64,000 nucleotides of DNA, from the NCBI GenBank assembly GCA_036702975.1, contig DATNPX010000026.1, forward strand, positions 1 to 64,000. The letters run 5' to 3'. The DNA is from DATNPX01 sp036702975 (GTDB lineage: Bacteria; Cyanobacteriota; Vampirovibrionia; Obscuribacterales; Obscuribacteraceae). The position numbers and the translations under genes are program-made. Positions 24,007 through 32,615 of the stretch are shown here, piece by piece; position 1 is the stretch's first letter, and each line of letters begins with the position of its first letter. A model generated the notes under the pieces. The model did not search any database. It saw only the letters and a list, made by a program, of their open reading frames with translations, and had not been told where the DNA came from.

Positions 24007-27000
24007 ATGCAGAGATCGGTTTATTCAGACACAGAAAAAGACACGGCTACCAGCGACAATCTGGAGCCTGAGTCACAGTCACAACCTAATCAGTCTCAAA
24101 AATCGAGCAGTGTCAGCAATGATTCACTCACGGCAAAGCCTGCAGCGGCTCTTGCGGGTGAGCGCGCACTGTCCGAACCAAGCCCAAGTCCACAAACTCA
24201 GACGGCAAGACCCGAAATCAAAACAAAAACAGAGACTGCCAAAATTCACTGGCTGATAGTCAAATTTCTGGTCGGCTGGCTGGCCTCGATGTGCCTCCTG
24301 TTTGTCATCGCACTCTCAGTCAACATCGACTGGGCAAAGCCATTCTTGCAACGCGGTCTATCGCTAATAATCAATCGTGACGTTCAATTAGGCCACCTGA
24401 CTTGGAGCTGGCGTCCAGGCAACCTAACGGTTGAAACGACTAAAGTTGCCATCAGCGGTGTGGACGGGTCCAAACTCTTAGTAGCCGGACCGAGCGAAGT
24501 CGGACTGGCCTTCTTTCCCTTATTGAAAAAGAAAGTTATCGTCAAACATATCACCCTGAACCACCCGCAGTTCTGGGCTGTTCGTGTCAAAGACAAAGGC
24601 TGGAATTTCGACGACCTGTTGACGCTCGGTCCCGATATCCAGTTCATTCAAGCGAACAGCGGTACTGTGTACGTGAGTGACGGGCTCGATGCCACTCACC
24701 CAAAGTGGCAGACCCTAAAGCTTGAAGACATCAATCTCAAGTTTCTCTTTCCCCAACGCAACACGAGCACACCGCTCTATGTCTCGTTTCTGTTGAAGAA
24801 GCCGAAATACACGACAAAAGTAATTTTCACAAGCTTTGGTGGCGGACCCAATGAATGGCAAAAGAACAAATACAAGTTCGACACAATCGTCACGCATTTA
24901 AACCTCGATGACATAGCTCCCTTTGTTTACACGATCGGCAACATCAAACGCTCCGCTCAGTTAAACAAAGAAGATGCTGTACACGGGCTCTTCAACGCAC
25001 AAATGTCCGGCGAAGGAGTCTTCGATCAGGGACTTACAGCTAACGTAAAAGTGAGTTCGGAACGTTTTTCAGTTGACGCAGAACCATTTGGTATCGTCTC
25101 TTCTCCAGGCGAGACGCAAGGACAAATCTCTCTAGATAAGCAGCGATTGCGCTGGCACGATCTGATTGTCAATCTGGCAAACGTCCAGTTGCACTCGAGC
25201 GGTGAGGTCGATAACTGGAAAGGATCGAACAAACATCTCGATGCAACAGTATCAGGACAGATAAACGAACTGCAAGACTTAAAGAAAATGATCGAGGTGC
25301 CTCAGTCGGACACCGCTAAAAAGCTAGTTGAACTAAACAACTTCAAACTTTCAGGCAACGCCAAGATCGAACTAAAAGAAGACAATGAAGGCAACAGGAC
25401 AAGAATAGTAACCACATTCGATACAAAAGGGCTGCAGATCAAACCCTTCCTTGATCAAAATGCAAAACACCTCTCACCCATTCTCACTCTAGTCGGGTTG
25501 CAAAAGGACGCACTGCTCACAGGCAAGCTTGAGTATAGGCCTGGAGAACATCTAAAGATCGAAGACGGTTCTCTGCCTATAGCCTCAGGTCTAGTGAAAG
25601 CGCATGGGGACTTCGACCTAAAACAGGCAACCAGTGAAGTCGAATTCACAGCCGAGAACATTCACTTGGCCGACCTCAGACACAATCTGGAAGAAGCGGC
25701 AAATACAAAGGGCTTCCTCAGCCACTTCTTCTATCTACCAAAAAACAAACATTTGGAGTTCGGCGGCATCCTCACTGCAAGCGGCAAACTTAACTCAAAA
25801 GCTAACAGCACTGTCGGTGAGGGTCATGGACTATGCTCCGACGGAGTGCTCGGAGTCTCAGACGGTTCTCTCAACGCCCGAAAGATATCAGGCAAACTAT
25901 CATGGCAAGACCGGAAGCTGAAACTGGAAAACTTTCATGGCACCGTCGGCGATGGCGGTACATTTACCCTGTGTGGGCTCGCAGACTTAAAAGGAACGCC
26001 GTACATCGATTGGTCGATTCATGCCAATCACCTCGATTTGCAACAACTAAACGCTCTTATGCAGTTGATGAGGGTCCAGGTGCCGCTATTCTCGGAAAAC
26101 CATCTAACCGGGACAGTTCGCAGTTTAGTTCTCGAAGTAACAGGCTCCCGTGATAATCCAAAGATCTCCTTCACCGCTGTTCCAGAAAATCTCTTCTACG
26201 CACAAAGCGGACTATCTAAGCCGCTGCATGCCACTTCCGGCATTATCTCTTATAAGAACGACAACCTGTCTCTCGGGGATGTCTCCTTTGTCATCAATGG
26301 AGACGTGGTGCATACTACGTTCACAATAGAACAGCTCTCTCATGCCGCTAAGTTGTCAGCGCTCAGTTTGAAAACGAGTGGAATTAACCTCTCGGATATC
26401 CATAATTACTTGTCTTCAACGCTCATGCCGCATCCCTTGCGCCAGGTCTATATCAATTTCCTCAAAGACAACAAAATTTTCGATGTTCATGGACGCACCG
26501 CAGCTGATATCACTTGCAAATTCACTGGCGACAAGATTATTCTCAGCGGTCATGCCAATCTTCAGGAGGTGCAAGCCAGCGTCATCGAACCAGGCATGAG
26601 ATTACAGCATATCTTCGGAGAAGTGGTAGCAGCAGGCGATGATCTAGTACTACACAACGTCCGCGGACGATATAGAGACGCGTCTGTCGACATCGACGGA
26701 AAGATGCTTCGCTATACCTCGGACGACCCAACCTATCATATCCGAGTGAAGGCCTCGCTAACACCTGATGAACTGGTACAACTCCTGCCTCCAGCGAAAG
26801 AGCAGTTGGAGCAGTGGGGGCTGGCACTGCATAGTGAACGTGCTCTCGACCTCGATTGCTCATATGCGGGTAACAAGCTAAAGACCAATTTAAAATTCGA
26901 GCTAAACGTAGATCCTAAATCAAAGTTGGAAGTATCGAGCCGATTTGGCGACTTCTATCAACCGCCAGGCGAACCGGTTTCGCTCACTGGTGAGTTTGTT

Positions 27001-28308
27001 TCAAACCCAAATGGTATCGAGATCAAAGATGCCAACGTTCGCGTTGGCAACTCACACATGCTAATGGCTGGTAAGGTTGGCGATGAAAGTACAAAGTTCG
27101 TGACACCCGAGAAATCGCTAAACTGGGAAGGACAGCCAATTCACATTACTATGACTTCTGAAAAGCCGGTCGCCATAGCACATCTTCTCAGCGCGCTCGA
27201 CCCGACAATCAAGCTTCAAGACATTACTGGCAACATGACAGGCAAGATTGAAGTCGAAGGAAAGCTGCCCAACTTATCTCCGCGTGGGGAAGTCGTGCTT
27301 TCAAACATCAATATCCCGGCCTGGCAAGTGCACGATGTATCAGGGGTCGTAAAGATGCTCGGAATCTCGCCGCACCATTCACCGGAGCCGATCGCAGAGC
27401 TTTCTGTGCCATCACTCAACATAGGTCCGCTCGCCGCGAAGAACTGCAAAGTAAGTCTGGCATTAGAGACACCGGACGAAGATCCGGGTACAGGATTTAT
27501 CAGAATCACCGGCGCCAACGCAGATACCATGGGTGGAAAGGCTGAACTGTCCGGTACGGTAGATCTCAAACAACGCCAGATGCAGATGGTTGTGAACTTG
27601 AACAAAGTGAGCGCAGCTGAAGTTACTGAAAAGCTTTTCAAACAGCACAATCAAATTTCCGGAAATGTCGACATGCGGATCGATGTCGACACGCATGGAA
27701 AGAACCTGCACGAAGTAATAAACAACTTCGAGGGTGATGGCGACGTTGAAATCAGCAACGGTTCGATTAACAAATTCGGACACCTGGAAGCCGAGCTCAA
27801 ACGAGTAAGTGTCTTACATCAAGGACTGGTAAACCTTAACTGGAGCGGTTTATGGCAATCAATCATGCCTTCAAAGTCTAGAGGCAATTACAAGACCGTA
27901 TCAGGTCAGTTCAAATTCGACCGTCAGTCTTTCTGGTTGGAACAGTTCAAATACAGCGGTGAAGATATGTGCCTTTGGGCTTCCGGAATTATCAACTTAA
28001 GCAGCTCAACCATCAACATGTCAGTTGCAGGAAACATACCGCGAGTTTCAAGGGGCACTGTCGCTGGTGTATCGCGTGCCGTCAGACTGACAAGCTTCGT
28101 AAACGTAGCCACGCTTGGTACTCTCAAAAGCGTGCCAGCTTTACCTATTCTGGGCGAGTTGAATCCTGACCGTTCACGCACTTTTATCTTCAGATTAAAC
28201 TCGCCACTCGACGAACCAAAGGCGATTACTCAGTCTGCAGAGCGAACATTTCGCTGGCTACCGAGTCGGCAAACGGCATCCGCCCATCCTGTCCTGGACG
28301 TCAATTAA
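24007..28308 (+). CDS. Large AsmA-like envelope protein (YhdP/TamB superfamily)
   Basis: This 1433-residue protein has a disordered polar N-terminus (about 75 residues), one inner-membrane helix (FLVGWLASMCLLFVIALSV, about 88-106) and a very long periplasmic body of repeated beta-strand units. An early AsmA-type segment reads LIINRDVQLGHLTWSWRPGN. The C-terminal AsmA/DUF3971-like region includes GDVEISNGSINKFGHLEAEL and FWLEQFKYSGEDMCLWASG. Proteins of this superfamily form hydrophobic bridges that carry phospholipids between inner and outer membranes. Its presence supports a two-membrane envelope. It stands alone between a regulator and a recombinase. Confidence 0.8.
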   Translation: MQRSVYSDTEKDTATSDNLEPESQSQPNQSQKSSSVSNDSLTAKPAAALAGERALSEPSPSPQTQTARPEIKTKTETAKIHWLIVKFLVGWLASMCLLFVIALSVNIDWAKPFLQRGLSLIINRDVQLGHLTWSWRPGNLTVETTKVAISGVDGSKLLVAGPSEVGLAFFPLLKKKVIVKHITLNHPQFWAVRVKDKGWNFDDLLTLGPDIQFIQANSGTVYVSDGLDATHPKWQTLKLEDINLKFLFPQRNTSTPLYVSFLLKKPKYTTKVIFTSFGGGPNEWQKNKYKFDTIVTHLNLDDIAPFVYTIGNIKRSAQLNKEDAVHGLFNAQMSGEGVFDQGLTANVKVSSERFSVDAEPFGIVSSPGETQGQISLDKQRLRWHDLIVNLANVQLHSSGEVDNWKGSNKHLDATVSGQINELQDLKKMIEVPQSDTAKKLVELNNFKLSGNAKIELKEDNEGNRTRIVTTFDTKGLQIKPFLDQNAKHLSPILTLVGLQKDALLTGKLEYRPGEHLKIEDGSLPIASGLVKAHGDFDLKQATSEVEFTAENIHLADLRHNLEEAANTKGFLSHFFYLPKNKHLEFGGILTASGKLNSKANSTVGEGHGLCSDGVLGVSDGSLNARKISGKLSWQDRKLKLENFHGTVGDGGTFTLCGLADLKGTPYIDWSIHANHLDLQQLNALMQLMRVQVPLFSENHLTGTVRSLVLEVTGSRDNPKISFTAVPENLFYAQSGLSKPLHATSGIISYKNDNLSLGDVSFVINGDVVHTTFTIEQLSHAAKLSALSLKTSGINLSDIHNYLSSTLMPHPLRQVYINFLKDNKIFDVHGRTAADITCKFTGDKIILSGHANLQEVQASVIEPGMRLQHIFGEVVAAGDDLVLHNVRGRYRDASVDIDGKMLRYTSDDPTYHIRVKASLTPDELVQLLPPAKEQLEQWGLALHSERALDLDCSYAGNKLKTNLKFELNVDPKSKLEVSSRFGDFYQPPGEPVSLTGEFVSNPNGIEIKDANVRVGNSHMLMAGKVGDESTKFVTPEKSLNWEGQPIHITMTSEKPVAIAHLLSALDPTIKLQDITGNMTGKIEVEGKLPNLSPRGEVVLSNINIPAWQVHDVSGVVKMLGISPHHSPEPIAELSVPSLNIGPLAAKNCKVSLALETPDEDPGTGFIRITGANADTMGGKAELSGTVDLKQRQMQMVVNLNKVSAAEVTEKLFKQHNQISGNVDMRIDVDTHGKNLHEVINNFEGDGDVEISNGSINKFGHLEAELKRVSVLHQGLVNLNWSGLWQSIMPSKSRGNYKTVSGQFKFDRQSFWLEQFKYSGEDMCLWASGIINLSSSTINMSVAGNIPRVSRGTVAGVSRAVRLTSFVNVATLGTLKSVPALPILGELNPDRSRTFIFRLNSPLDEPKAITQSAERTFRWLPSRQTASAHPVLDVN

Positions 28309-28485
28309 CCAGTTACCAGGCGGCATAAGCAATCGCCATTCACAGATTTATCCGCCTCTAAATGTAGTGGCAGGGTCTTGACACGTTATGTATGATATAT
28401 GCAATCACACAATTAAATAGCATGAAGTAAATTCGCCGGCTTGTCATGAGTCGATCGAGGCGCTTCCTAGATAAGTCGAAAGTTC

Positions 28486-29577
28486 GTGTATTCGACGAGA
28501 CGACAATCCCACTTAAAACCGGCAGATGATGTTGGTTTCAGTAAACATTTGCGCGCATACATCGAATATATCACACGAGATCGATCGCTCTCGCGTAATA
28601 CACAGTTGGCATATAGAAGAGACTTATCGGCGTTCGCCGGATTTTGCCGAGAGCACAATCTACAAGAGATCCAAAGAGCGCATGTCACCAGATATCTGTT
28701 GTCCTTAAAGACGAAGGGACACAAAACGGCTTCTATATCTAGAAACCTCGCTTGCTTGCGCGGTTTCTTCGCCTGGCAGAAAAACACGGGATTACTCAAA
28801 AGCGATCCAACAGAAGGTCTGTCTAATCCGCAGAAGGCAAAGCTTCTGCCTCAGGTTTTGACACAAGAAGAAGTGAATCGGCTGTTTGCAGTTGCTATGA
28901 AACGCAGAGACAAAGTTATCGTAGAGCTTCTCTACGGAGCCGGACTGCGCGTATCGGAACTCGTTGGTCTCGACCGCAAAGACATAAATCTCAGTCAGAA
29001 CTACCTGCGGTGCTTCGGAAAAGGTTCAAAGGAACGCATCGTTCCATTCGGGGTGCAAGCGCTGCAAGCATTGCAAGAGTATCTACAAGAACAAGCTCAA
29101 GAGGCTGAGCAAGAGACAACCGCAATTGCAACCAGAGCTAGTGAAGTAGCAGCGAAAAAAGTGCAACGCAGAAATAAACCCGGGCGTCCACGCAAAGCAA
29201 AAGCCATAGACTTTACACCTCCAGAGGCGAGCGAAAAACCAAGAAATGGACGCCAACTATCGCATTCACACGTTCGAGTTCAGCCTCTATTGCATGGCCT
29301 CGACGGCAAACGGTTAACGCGTTTGGTTGTTTGGCAGATCATCAAACGCTTGGCCCTTGCAGCCGGCATTAACAAGAAACTTTCTCCACACACATTGAGA
29401 CACAGCTTCGCCACGCATCTTCTGGAAAACGGTGCAGACTTGCGCGCTGTGCAGGAGTTACTCGGTCACTCATCGGTTGTAACAACACAGCTCTATACGC
29501 ACATAAGTCGCGGTCACCTGCGCAAAGCATATCAATCTGCACAGCAAGCATTTCAAGCCGCGCCCCCTGAACCATAA
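28486..29577 (+). CDS. XerC/XerD-type tyrosine recombinase with an internal insertion
   Basis: The 363-residue recombinase has an N-terminal SAM-like core-binding domain (about 18-105) and a catalytic domain with R155 (GAGLRVSEL), K179 (GKGSKER), H302 and R305 (HTLRHS), H328 (LGHSS) and nucleophile Y337 (YTHI). These proteins resolve chromosome dimers at dif. It is about 60 residues longer than usual. The extra residues, 203-265, lie between the beta-hairpin lysine and the HxxR box. They hold a Gln/Glu-rich helix and an AT-hook-like RRNKPGRPRKAKA. It starts at GTG 28486. No att sites or phage genes accompany it, so a housekeeping Xer is likelier than an element integrase. Confidence 0.9.
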   Translation: MYSTRRQSHLKPADDVGFSKHLRAYIEYITRDRSLSRNTQLAYRRDLSAFAGFCREHNLQEIQRAHVTRYLLSLKTKGHKTASISRNLACLRGFFAWQKNTGLLKSDPTEGLSNPQKAKLLPQVLTQEEVNRLFAVAMKRRDKVIVELLYGAGLRVSELVGLDRKDINLSQNYLRCFGKGSKERIVPFGVQALQALQEYLQEQAQEAEQETTAIATRASEVAAKKVQRRNKPGRPRKAKAIDFTPPEASEKPRNGRQLSHSHVRVQPLLHGLDGKRLTRLVVWQIIKRLALAAGINKKLSPHTLRHSFATHLLENGADLRAVQELLGHSSVVTTQLYTHISRGHLRKAYQSAQQAFQAAPPEP

Positions 29578-29594
29578 GCGCTCTCCGGAACTTT

Positions 29595-29639
29595 TAGATA
29601 AGTAATACCGTTCTAGATAATTAATCTAGATAAGTAATA
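29595..29639. repeat. Compact direct and inverted repeats between convergent genes
   Basis: TAGATAAGTAATA occurs twice (29595-29607 and 29627-29639) and brackets a palindrome, TCTAGAT-AATTA-ATCTAGA (29612-29630). It lies between the Xer gene and the opposing AAA+ gene. It may act as a bidirectional transcription stop or protein-binding site. It has no GC-rich stem, so a classical terminator is doubtful. Confidence 0.5.
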
Positions 29640-29667
29640 AAGGATAAGCGATGGGTATTTCAGCGGA

Positions 29668-31203
29668 TCACATTCCGTCTTCAAAGTTGCCCATGACTGC
29701 CATGGCTGAAGCCATAGAGCGCGAGAATTCGCTAAACGACGGCTCCTTATGCCTTGATTGGGAGGCTCTCTCATAGATCTCTTTGTTTTTCCGAATTGCG
29801 CTCAGCGCTTTTCGGAAATACGTGTCAATCGGTTGCATCTGGTGATTACGAGCTTTGGCGAAAGCGTAGAGTATCTTTGCGTCATCTATAAGCCTCCTTA
29901 AGTCGGCTCCTGTTAAGCCTTCTGTCTCTTCGGCTAAGTTCTCAAAATCGACAGTCTTCATGACCTCCGGTAATCGTACTGCGCAGTCCTTTAAGATCTC
30001 CAATCGAGCCTCGGTCTCCGGCAATCTTGTCTCAAGCCAAAGTTCGATGCGTCCCGAACGCACAAGTGCCGGAGGAATACTGCTCACATCCATAGTCGTC
30101 ATCATCAGACAAACGCGCTTGTTACTCTCGCCTTCCAGGCCATCGAGCATCGTGAGCAAATATCGATAGAGACCGAAGTCGTCTTTGTTCTCAAAGATAA
30201 CGTCAGAGTCGTCGATAAAGATAATGGCCGGTGCATTGTTCTTTGCCGCCTCAAAAATATGAGCCACCTGAGAATAGAATCTGTCAGATCCTGAGATGAA
30301 GGTGCCATCTATCAAGAAGAACTTGCTTTTCAAGCGGTGAGCGAGGGCGCGACCAACTGTAGTTTTGCCGGTTCCTGGTGGTCCAGCCAGAAGAACACCT
30401 CGTTTGGGCTCCACTTTATATTCAGCGGCAAGTTCGTTCTGCTCTAAAGGCACGATGATGTTGGCTTCAAGCGCTTCGATCACATCATCTATTCCTTTAA
30501 GCGAGCTCAGTTCAACCGCTTCGACTTCGCCGAGGTCGACATTGCTCGCCATGCGTTGATTTCGCAGGTACTCGAGAAACAGGTCCGTATCAACTGTCTT
30601 ATCGACAAACCACTGCAAAGCGCCTCTGAGCTGATGCGCGTTTAGCTTGGGGGCATACTGGTAGATTTTCGTGAAATCGAGGGTCGTATAACTGTCACTC
30701 AAATACGCCTTACCGAAAAATTCATAGTCTTTAACCGTGAATTTCTTAAATCCCGCGTAATAGCAGCGATTAGCAATAGGAGATGGCGTTGAGCCCTGGA
30801 AGCCGAATATCAACTTCTTATTGGCCGCGACGGCGAATGTGCACAAGCTAGTCAAAACCGCTTCGACAAACTTTGCCCGAGGATAGGCATCGCGATATCC
30901 ACAGCCGCAGATGACTGAATAAATAAGATGAAGATCGTCCATGATGATCACTTCATACTTATCCATACCGTTCATAATTAAACGTTCGAGTGTCTCTTCG
31001 AACTGCATTGGGTCTTTGTTTGCGATTTCATCGATATAAGTCTTCATCGAGATAAAAACGCCGCCTTTAAGACGATTGATCTCTTTCAAGATAGTTGTGG
31101 TTCCACATCCTTCTCGAGTCCAAACGGTGAACACGTTCCCGGTTGGATAAGCCTCGAGAAAATGATCCAGTGCTTCCTGCTGACTAGGAGAGAGACTCAC
31201 CAT
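29668..31203 (-). CDS. AAA+ ATPase with one degenerate and one intact nucleotide-binding module
   Basis: From ATG 31203 (GAGGTGG ribosome-binding site) the protein is 511 residues. The N-terminal half looks like an ATPase remnant. Its P-loop position reads TREGCGTTT without the lysine (near residue 35), and a Walker-B-like VIIMDDLHLI ends at about 94. The C-terminal half is a Cdc48/FtsH-type AAA domain with GPPGTGKTT (274-282), Walker B FIDDSD (329-334, Asp in place of the usual catalytic Glu), sensor MMTTMD, VRSGRIELW and LTGADLRRLI. ATP-driven remodelling of a protein partner is likely, and no protease domain is attached. A GTG at 31215 is a possible alternative start. Confidence 0.85.
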   Translation of the reverse strand: MVSLSPSQQEALDHFLEAYPTGNVFTVWTREGCGTTTILKEINRLKGGVFISMKTYIDEIANKDPMQFEETLERLIMNGMDKYEVIIMDDLHLIYSVICGCGYRDAYPRAKFVEAVLTSLCTFAVAANKKLIFGFQGSTPSPIANRCYYAGFKKFTVKDYEFFGKAYLSDSYTTLDFTKIYQYAPKLNAHQLRGALQWFVDKTVDTDLFLEYLRNQRMASNVDLGEVEAVELSSLKGIDDVIEALEANIIVPLEQNELAAEYKVEPKRGVLLAGPPGTGKTTVGRALAHRLKSKFFLIDGTFISGSDRFYSQVAHIFEAAKNNAPAIIFIDDSDVIFENKDDFGLYRYLLTMLDGLEGESNKRVCLMMTTMDVSSIPPALVRSGRIELWLETRLPETEARLEILKDCAVRLPEVMKTVDFENLAEETEGLTGADLRRLIDDAKILYAFAKARNHQMQPIDTYFRKALSAIRKNKEIYERASQSRHKEPSFSEFSRSMASAMAVMGNFEDGM

Positions 31204-31329
31204 GCACCACCTCACCTTTGCCGCCTGGCAAAATCAGACCTATGTTTTATTCCATGCTAAAACAAAACGGAGATTAACGCTCGCAATTCTCATCAATTTC
31301 TTTATTCTTACAAACGCACAAGATAGACT

Positions 31330-32184
31330 CTAATCTAACGAGGCCAACCACTTTTTGAGATGTGTAGAGACACTGGCGCTGGCATCATGCTGAACGAAGT
31401 GTCCGGCACCAGGTATGGTGACAAGAGTGTATTCGTTGTCGACCCATTGCCATGTATCATTCAAGCCCGCCGACAAGATGAACTGATCAGCCAAACCATG
31501 TATATGGAAAACCGGACACTTAATTTTCTCAAAATGCCTCGGCTCGCCGACGTTTGGGAAATCAGGATAATTTTGATAATAACTGAGCATCGCTTCCACG
31601 TTTGAGCGACCAAACGCCTCGACATACTTCTCTTTCACAGACTGGTCTTGAATCCACTTCACCAAATCGTCCATGGTTACCTTCTTATGAGCACCAGGGA
31701 TTTTAAAGAGCTTGGCGTAAGAACTTGCTTTTTGCTGTTCAGGATTGTGTTCCAACTCACGCCGCATGGTGGCTGGATGGTGAGAGTTGCAGATCACGAG
31801 ACGTTCAACTAAACCTGGCGCAGCCATAGCCGTCAACCAGGAGATGGCACCACCCCAATCATGTCCGACGAGAGCAAACAACTTCTTTTGAAAATGACGG
31901 CCGACAGCCACAATGTCACTGACAAGGTGCTGCATCTCATAGTTGTCGCGCCCGGCAGGCTTGTCACTCAAATTGTATCCCCGCAGGTCTATAGCGACCG
32001 TCTGAAAATTCTCAGAGAGGGCGAGCATTTGATTCCGCCAGGTGTACCAGTAGTCAGGAAAACCGTGCACAAAGAGCACAAGCGGTCCGCTACCTAAAGT
32101 GGCGTAGTGAATCTTGACACCGTTGTTTTCGAGGTAGCCATGACTGACGGCACTCTCGATATCAGCCAAAAGATCAGTTTTCAT
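31330..32184 (-). CDS. Alpha/beta hydrolase, epoxide-hydrolase/haloalkane-dehalogenase type
   Basis: The 284-residue enzyme has the HGFP oxyanion motif (40-43), the nucleophile Asp109 in VGHDWGG, the acid Asp233 in HGLADQF and the base His262 in GAGHFVQHD. The lid has SYYQNYPDF with candidate ring-opening tyrosines near 202-203, favouring epoxide hydrolase over dehalogenase. An aspartate nucleophile forms an ester intermediate that water then cleaves. The ATG at 32184 is preferred. GTG or further upstream starts up to 32223 add a short tail without a ribosome-binding site at good distance. Confidence 0.88.
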   Translation of the reverse strand: MKTDLLADIESAVSHGYLENNGVKIHYATLGSGPLVLFVHGFPDYWYTWRNQMLALSENFQTVAIDLRGYNLSDKPAGRDNYEMQHLVSDIVAVGRHFQKKLFALVGHDWGGAISWLTAMAAPGLVERLVICNSHHPATMRRELEHNPEQQKASSYAKLFKIPGAHKKVTMDDLVKWIQDQSVKEKYVEAFGRSNVEAMLSYYQNYPDFPNVGEPRHFEKIKCPVFHIHGLADQFILSAGLNDTWQWVDNEYTLVTIPGAGHFVQHDASASVSTHLKKWLASLD

Positions 32185-32615
32185 TCTAAGGTTCACTCCC
32201 GTGAGACAAGCAGGCGCAAACAAGCCGCCACCAATCTGGGTTTAACTAGCGTTTAGATTAGCGAATCGAAAGCCGAACTGAGGCGAGAAAGAACTGCCAA
32301 GAAGCAAAGTCAAGAAAAATTAATTCTGAAGATTTGGACCCTTTGAAAGCTTTAGGTTACTCTAAAATTGAGTATCTGCTCACTACCGCTTAAGAACGTT
32401 CGCGTTACGTTGAGCAAGACACAGTTCGCAGTCGGTGTAGTTCTAATTCGCCGGATCGTTAAAGCCAAGCTTTGAAAAGAAGAGAGCAGTAACGGTCGAG
32501 AGTGAGGAGTGTCATACCCTCACCTCATACGGGTCCAACGGCTCGGTTTTAGAGAAATGCTACGAGCGAACACCAGAGACAAGCAATCAAACAAAGCATA
32601 AAAGGCGTAAATAGA
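32185..32615. other. Long leader/intergenic region before the MerR-like gene
   Basis: No gene is seen in about 390-430 bp. A hairpin with arms GTGAGG (32502-32507) and CCTCAC (32518-32523) lies about 95 bases before the start codon at 32616, and the sequence just before the start is A-rich. It may be a long 5' leader. No known riboswitch was recognised. Confidence 0.35.

Noticed and set aside
28486..31203. Xer recombinase plus AAA+ gene considered as an integrated element
   Set aside because: No att repeats, tRNA junction, phage or conjugation genes; the recombinase looks like a housekeeping Xer.
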